From: Dehalococcoidia bacterium UBA6627 | GTDB taxonomy: Bacteria; Chloroflexota; Dehalococcoidia; UBA2979 | NCBI GenBank assembly: GCA_002455955.1 | Contig: DKLZ01000045.1 | Span: forward strand, 11,708-29,681 | Direction: 5' to 3' | DNA length: 17,974 nucleotides | Shown: piece by piece, positions 16,923 to 17,974 of the stretch | Numbering within the stretch: the stretch's first letter is position 1 | Layout: every line of letters begins with the position of its first letter | The notes under the pieces: generated by a model | What the model saw: only the letters and a program-made list of their open reading frames with translations | What the model was told of the DNA's origin: nothing | Database searches by the model: none | Made by a program: the position numbers and the translations under genes

Positions 16923-17714
16923 TTACACGGCTGCTTGCGCAGTAATCATCTCGGCGAGCTGGTGTGGTTGATCCCATTCCACAATATGGCCAGCATTTGG
17001 AATCAGTTCCATCCGGCCTTGCGGCAGCATATTAGCGTATTGAATACCGCAATCGCGTGGAATAATGCGGTCATTTTCTCCCCAGATCACGAGTGATTGG
17101 GCCTTCACTTCGGAAAGCAAATGGGGAAGCTTCCGGCTAAACATATAAGGGCTCCATGACACTCGTGCAGTCATGATCCGACTGAATTCCCAAATATCCT
17201 TTACGTCCGGAGCGAGCTCAGAGCCAAAACGCTCCTCGAAATCAGCGTCGTCACGGAGTCCTTGACGAATATATGCCTCGTGTTCAAGCAACATTTGATC
17301 GACAATTTCGCCTTCGCGTGGCTTGAGCCCCGCGGCTGATACCAATACCAGCGACTTTAACCGTTCTTCGTTCGCCGCCGCTAGCTCAGCTGCAACAAAC
17401 CCACCGAAGCCAAGACCGACAACTGTCACATCGGTAAGTTCGAGTCGTTCGAGTGTTCTAGCCATCAGCAGTGCAAGATCTCGCGGTTCCCGTGCCCAAT
17501 CTGGACGCTCGGATTCTCCGTAACCAGGTAGATCCGGAGAGATCACACGGAAGTTTTCAGCAAGCTTCTCTTCAAATGAATCCCAACCAAGTGTGCCAAT
17601 TGATCGGTGGATAACGAAAATAGGGTTCCCCTCTCCCCCTTCACGAAGGTGTAAATCGAGGTTCGCCACCGAAATTACTCGCCGGGATGTCGCGATTGCA
17701 GTTTCAATTGTCAC
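16923..17714 (-). CDS. alpha/beta-hydrolase fold protein with Gly at the nucleophile position
   Basis: 263 residues, normal for the MhpC-like alpha/beta hydrolases. The fold is shown by FVIHRSIG at 33-40 (oxyanion region), PDLPGYGES at 60-68, the elbow VVGLGFGG at 98-105, WGENDRIIP at 211-219 with the acid candidate Asp215, and NAGH with His243. In the elbow the nucleophile position of G-x-[Ser]-x-G is Gly102 (codon GGC, 17409-17411), so the Ser-Asp-His triad lacks its first member. Such proteins may be inactive, or catalyse proton-transfer or C-C bond reactions not needing a covalent ester. The start is GTG at 17714; AAGGGA lies 13 bases upstream, farther than ideal, and TATAAA lies almost directly before the GTG. 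As the first gene of the run it sits beside the LLM oxidoreductase, a frequent pairing. Confidence 0.88.
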   Translation of the reverse strand: MTIETAIATSRRVISVANLDLHLREGGEGNPIFVIHRSIGTLGWDSFEEKLAENFRVISPDLPGYGESERPDWAREPRDLALLMARTLERLELTDVTVVGLGFGGFVAAELAAANEERLKSLVLVSAAGLKPREGEIVDQMLLEHEAYIRQGLRDDADFEERFGSELAPDVKDIWEFSRIMTARVSWSPYMFSRKLPHLLSEVKAQSLVIWGENDRIIPRDCGIQYANMLPQGRMELIPNAGHIVEWDQPHQLAEMITAQAAV

Positions 17715-17772
17715 GTTTTTTATACCGTCCCTTGAACAAACAGCTCAGAATCGGCATCGGATTTTCTCCGCT

Positions 17773-17780
17773 CCACGTGG
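17773..17780. promoter_or_regulatory. perfect 8-base palindrome, candidate operator
   Basis: CCACGTGG is a perfect palindrome about 60 bases upstream of the hydrolase start. Its position within the divergent spacer is right for a regulator site, but eight bases can occur by chance and no second copy is seen nearby. Confidence 0.2.
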
Positions 17781-17832
17781 TTGGATTGATTCCATTACCG
17801 TTTCGACACGCGAGCTTAATCAAGCCGACAAT

Positions 17833-17863
17833 CTGTAGATAATCGTCGGAGCGGATTCTACAG
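17833..17863. repeat. imperfect inverted repeat (hairpin) in divergent spacer
   Basis: Arms CTGTAGA (17833-17839) and TCTACAG (17857-17863) pair perfectly. Inside them ATC (17842-17844) pairs with GAT (17854-17856) after a two-base bulge, leaving a nine-base loop. No T-run follows on either strand, so it is not a typical terminator. It could be an operator for the divergent genes or a leader structure. Confidence 0.3.
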
Positions 17864-17961
17864 GAATAATGCACGCCTGCGCACCCTTAGCGAATTCACC
17901 ACCGGGGCAGCCTACGCCTCCGCTAAAGTATCGCTAGCATGCAATGCAACCAACGAGTACT

Positions 17962-17967
17962 GAGGAG
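17962..17967 (+). promoter_or_regulatory. ribosome binding site of a plus-strand gene starting at the window edge
   Basis: GAGGAG is followed by AAACG and then AT as the last two bases. If the next base outside is G, an ATG at 17973 would sit five bases after this perfect Shine-Dalgarno sequence. This implies a gene divergent from the minus-strand run, of unknown product; a regulator is often found in such a place. Confidence 0.5.
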
Positions 17968-17974
17968 AAACGAT

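Larger units (their letters stand above)
17715..17974. promoter_or_regulatory. divergent intergenic region, probable promoter region of the minus-strand run
   Basis: 260 bases free of convincing coding frames lie between the hydrolase start and the window edge. It must carry the promoter of the minus-strand run and probably that of a divergent plus-strand gene. On the minus strand TATAAA at about 17718-17723 is the best -10-like hexamer, but no good -35 lies at 16-18 bases, so I do not name a promoter. The region holds one perfect 8-base palindrome and one imperfect hairpin, listed separately. Confidence 0.4.

Noticed and set aside
1..17974. mobile element, CRISPR array, tRNA or rRNA
   Set aside because: No transposase, integrase, terminal repeats, regularly spaced repeats or clover-leaf sequence was seen, and base composition looks even across the window.

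Overview
The window holds eleven protein-coding genes and no RNA gene, mobile element or CRISPR array that I can see. Two genes lie on the plus strand at the left (52-3273). Nine lie on the minus strand (3270-17714) and are read right to left as one operon-like run. No gene-free stretch exceeds about 260 bases. GC content is about half by eye. The gene content points to a marine or soil bacterium with large paralogue families for handling organic acids: class III CoA-transferases of the CaiB/BaiF family, luciferase-like (LLM) flavin monooxygenases and HpcH aldolases. SAR202-type Chloroflexota are a well-known example of this mix. That assignment is inference from gene content only; an actinobacterium or alphaproteobacterium is possible.

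Left part, plus strand: an HpcH/HpaI-type aldolase, then a 753-residue protein made of two class III CoA-transferase modules in tandem. The second gene meets the end of the minus-strand run tail to tail with a 4-base overlap.

Minus-strand run, in order of transcription: alpha/beta hydrolase (17714-16923), LLM flavin oxidoreductase (16907-15570), flavin-dependent halogenase-like protein with a winged-helix-like tail (15548-13929), a second tandem CoA-transferase (13932-11494), a DAHP-synthase-like protein (11399-10287), a single-chain biotin-dependent acyl-CoA carboxylase (10203-6781), two single-module CoA-transferases (6691-5480 and 5483-4296) and a crotonase-fold protein (4187-3270). Two junctions are 4-base GTGA overlaps, and most other gaps are about 15 to 110 bases. 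To the right is a 260-base region with inverted repeats and, at its very edge, a ribosome binding site for a plus-strand gene that begins outside the window.

The genes read as a pathway in which acids are converted to CoA thioesters by CoA transfer, carboxylated, rearranged by a crotonase-fold enzyme and cut or joined at C-C bonds by the aldolase and the DAHP-synthase-like enzyme, with two flavoenzymes for oxygenation or halogenation. Substrate and direction cannot be read from sequence.

The strongest unusual signals are these. The class III CoA-transferase modules occur as three pairs (two fused, one split into adjacent genes), each with one canonical Asp-bearing module and one lacking Asp at the catalytic position. 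Several other enzymes also carry substitutions at expected catalytic residues: the crotonase, the hydrolase and the DAHP synthase.
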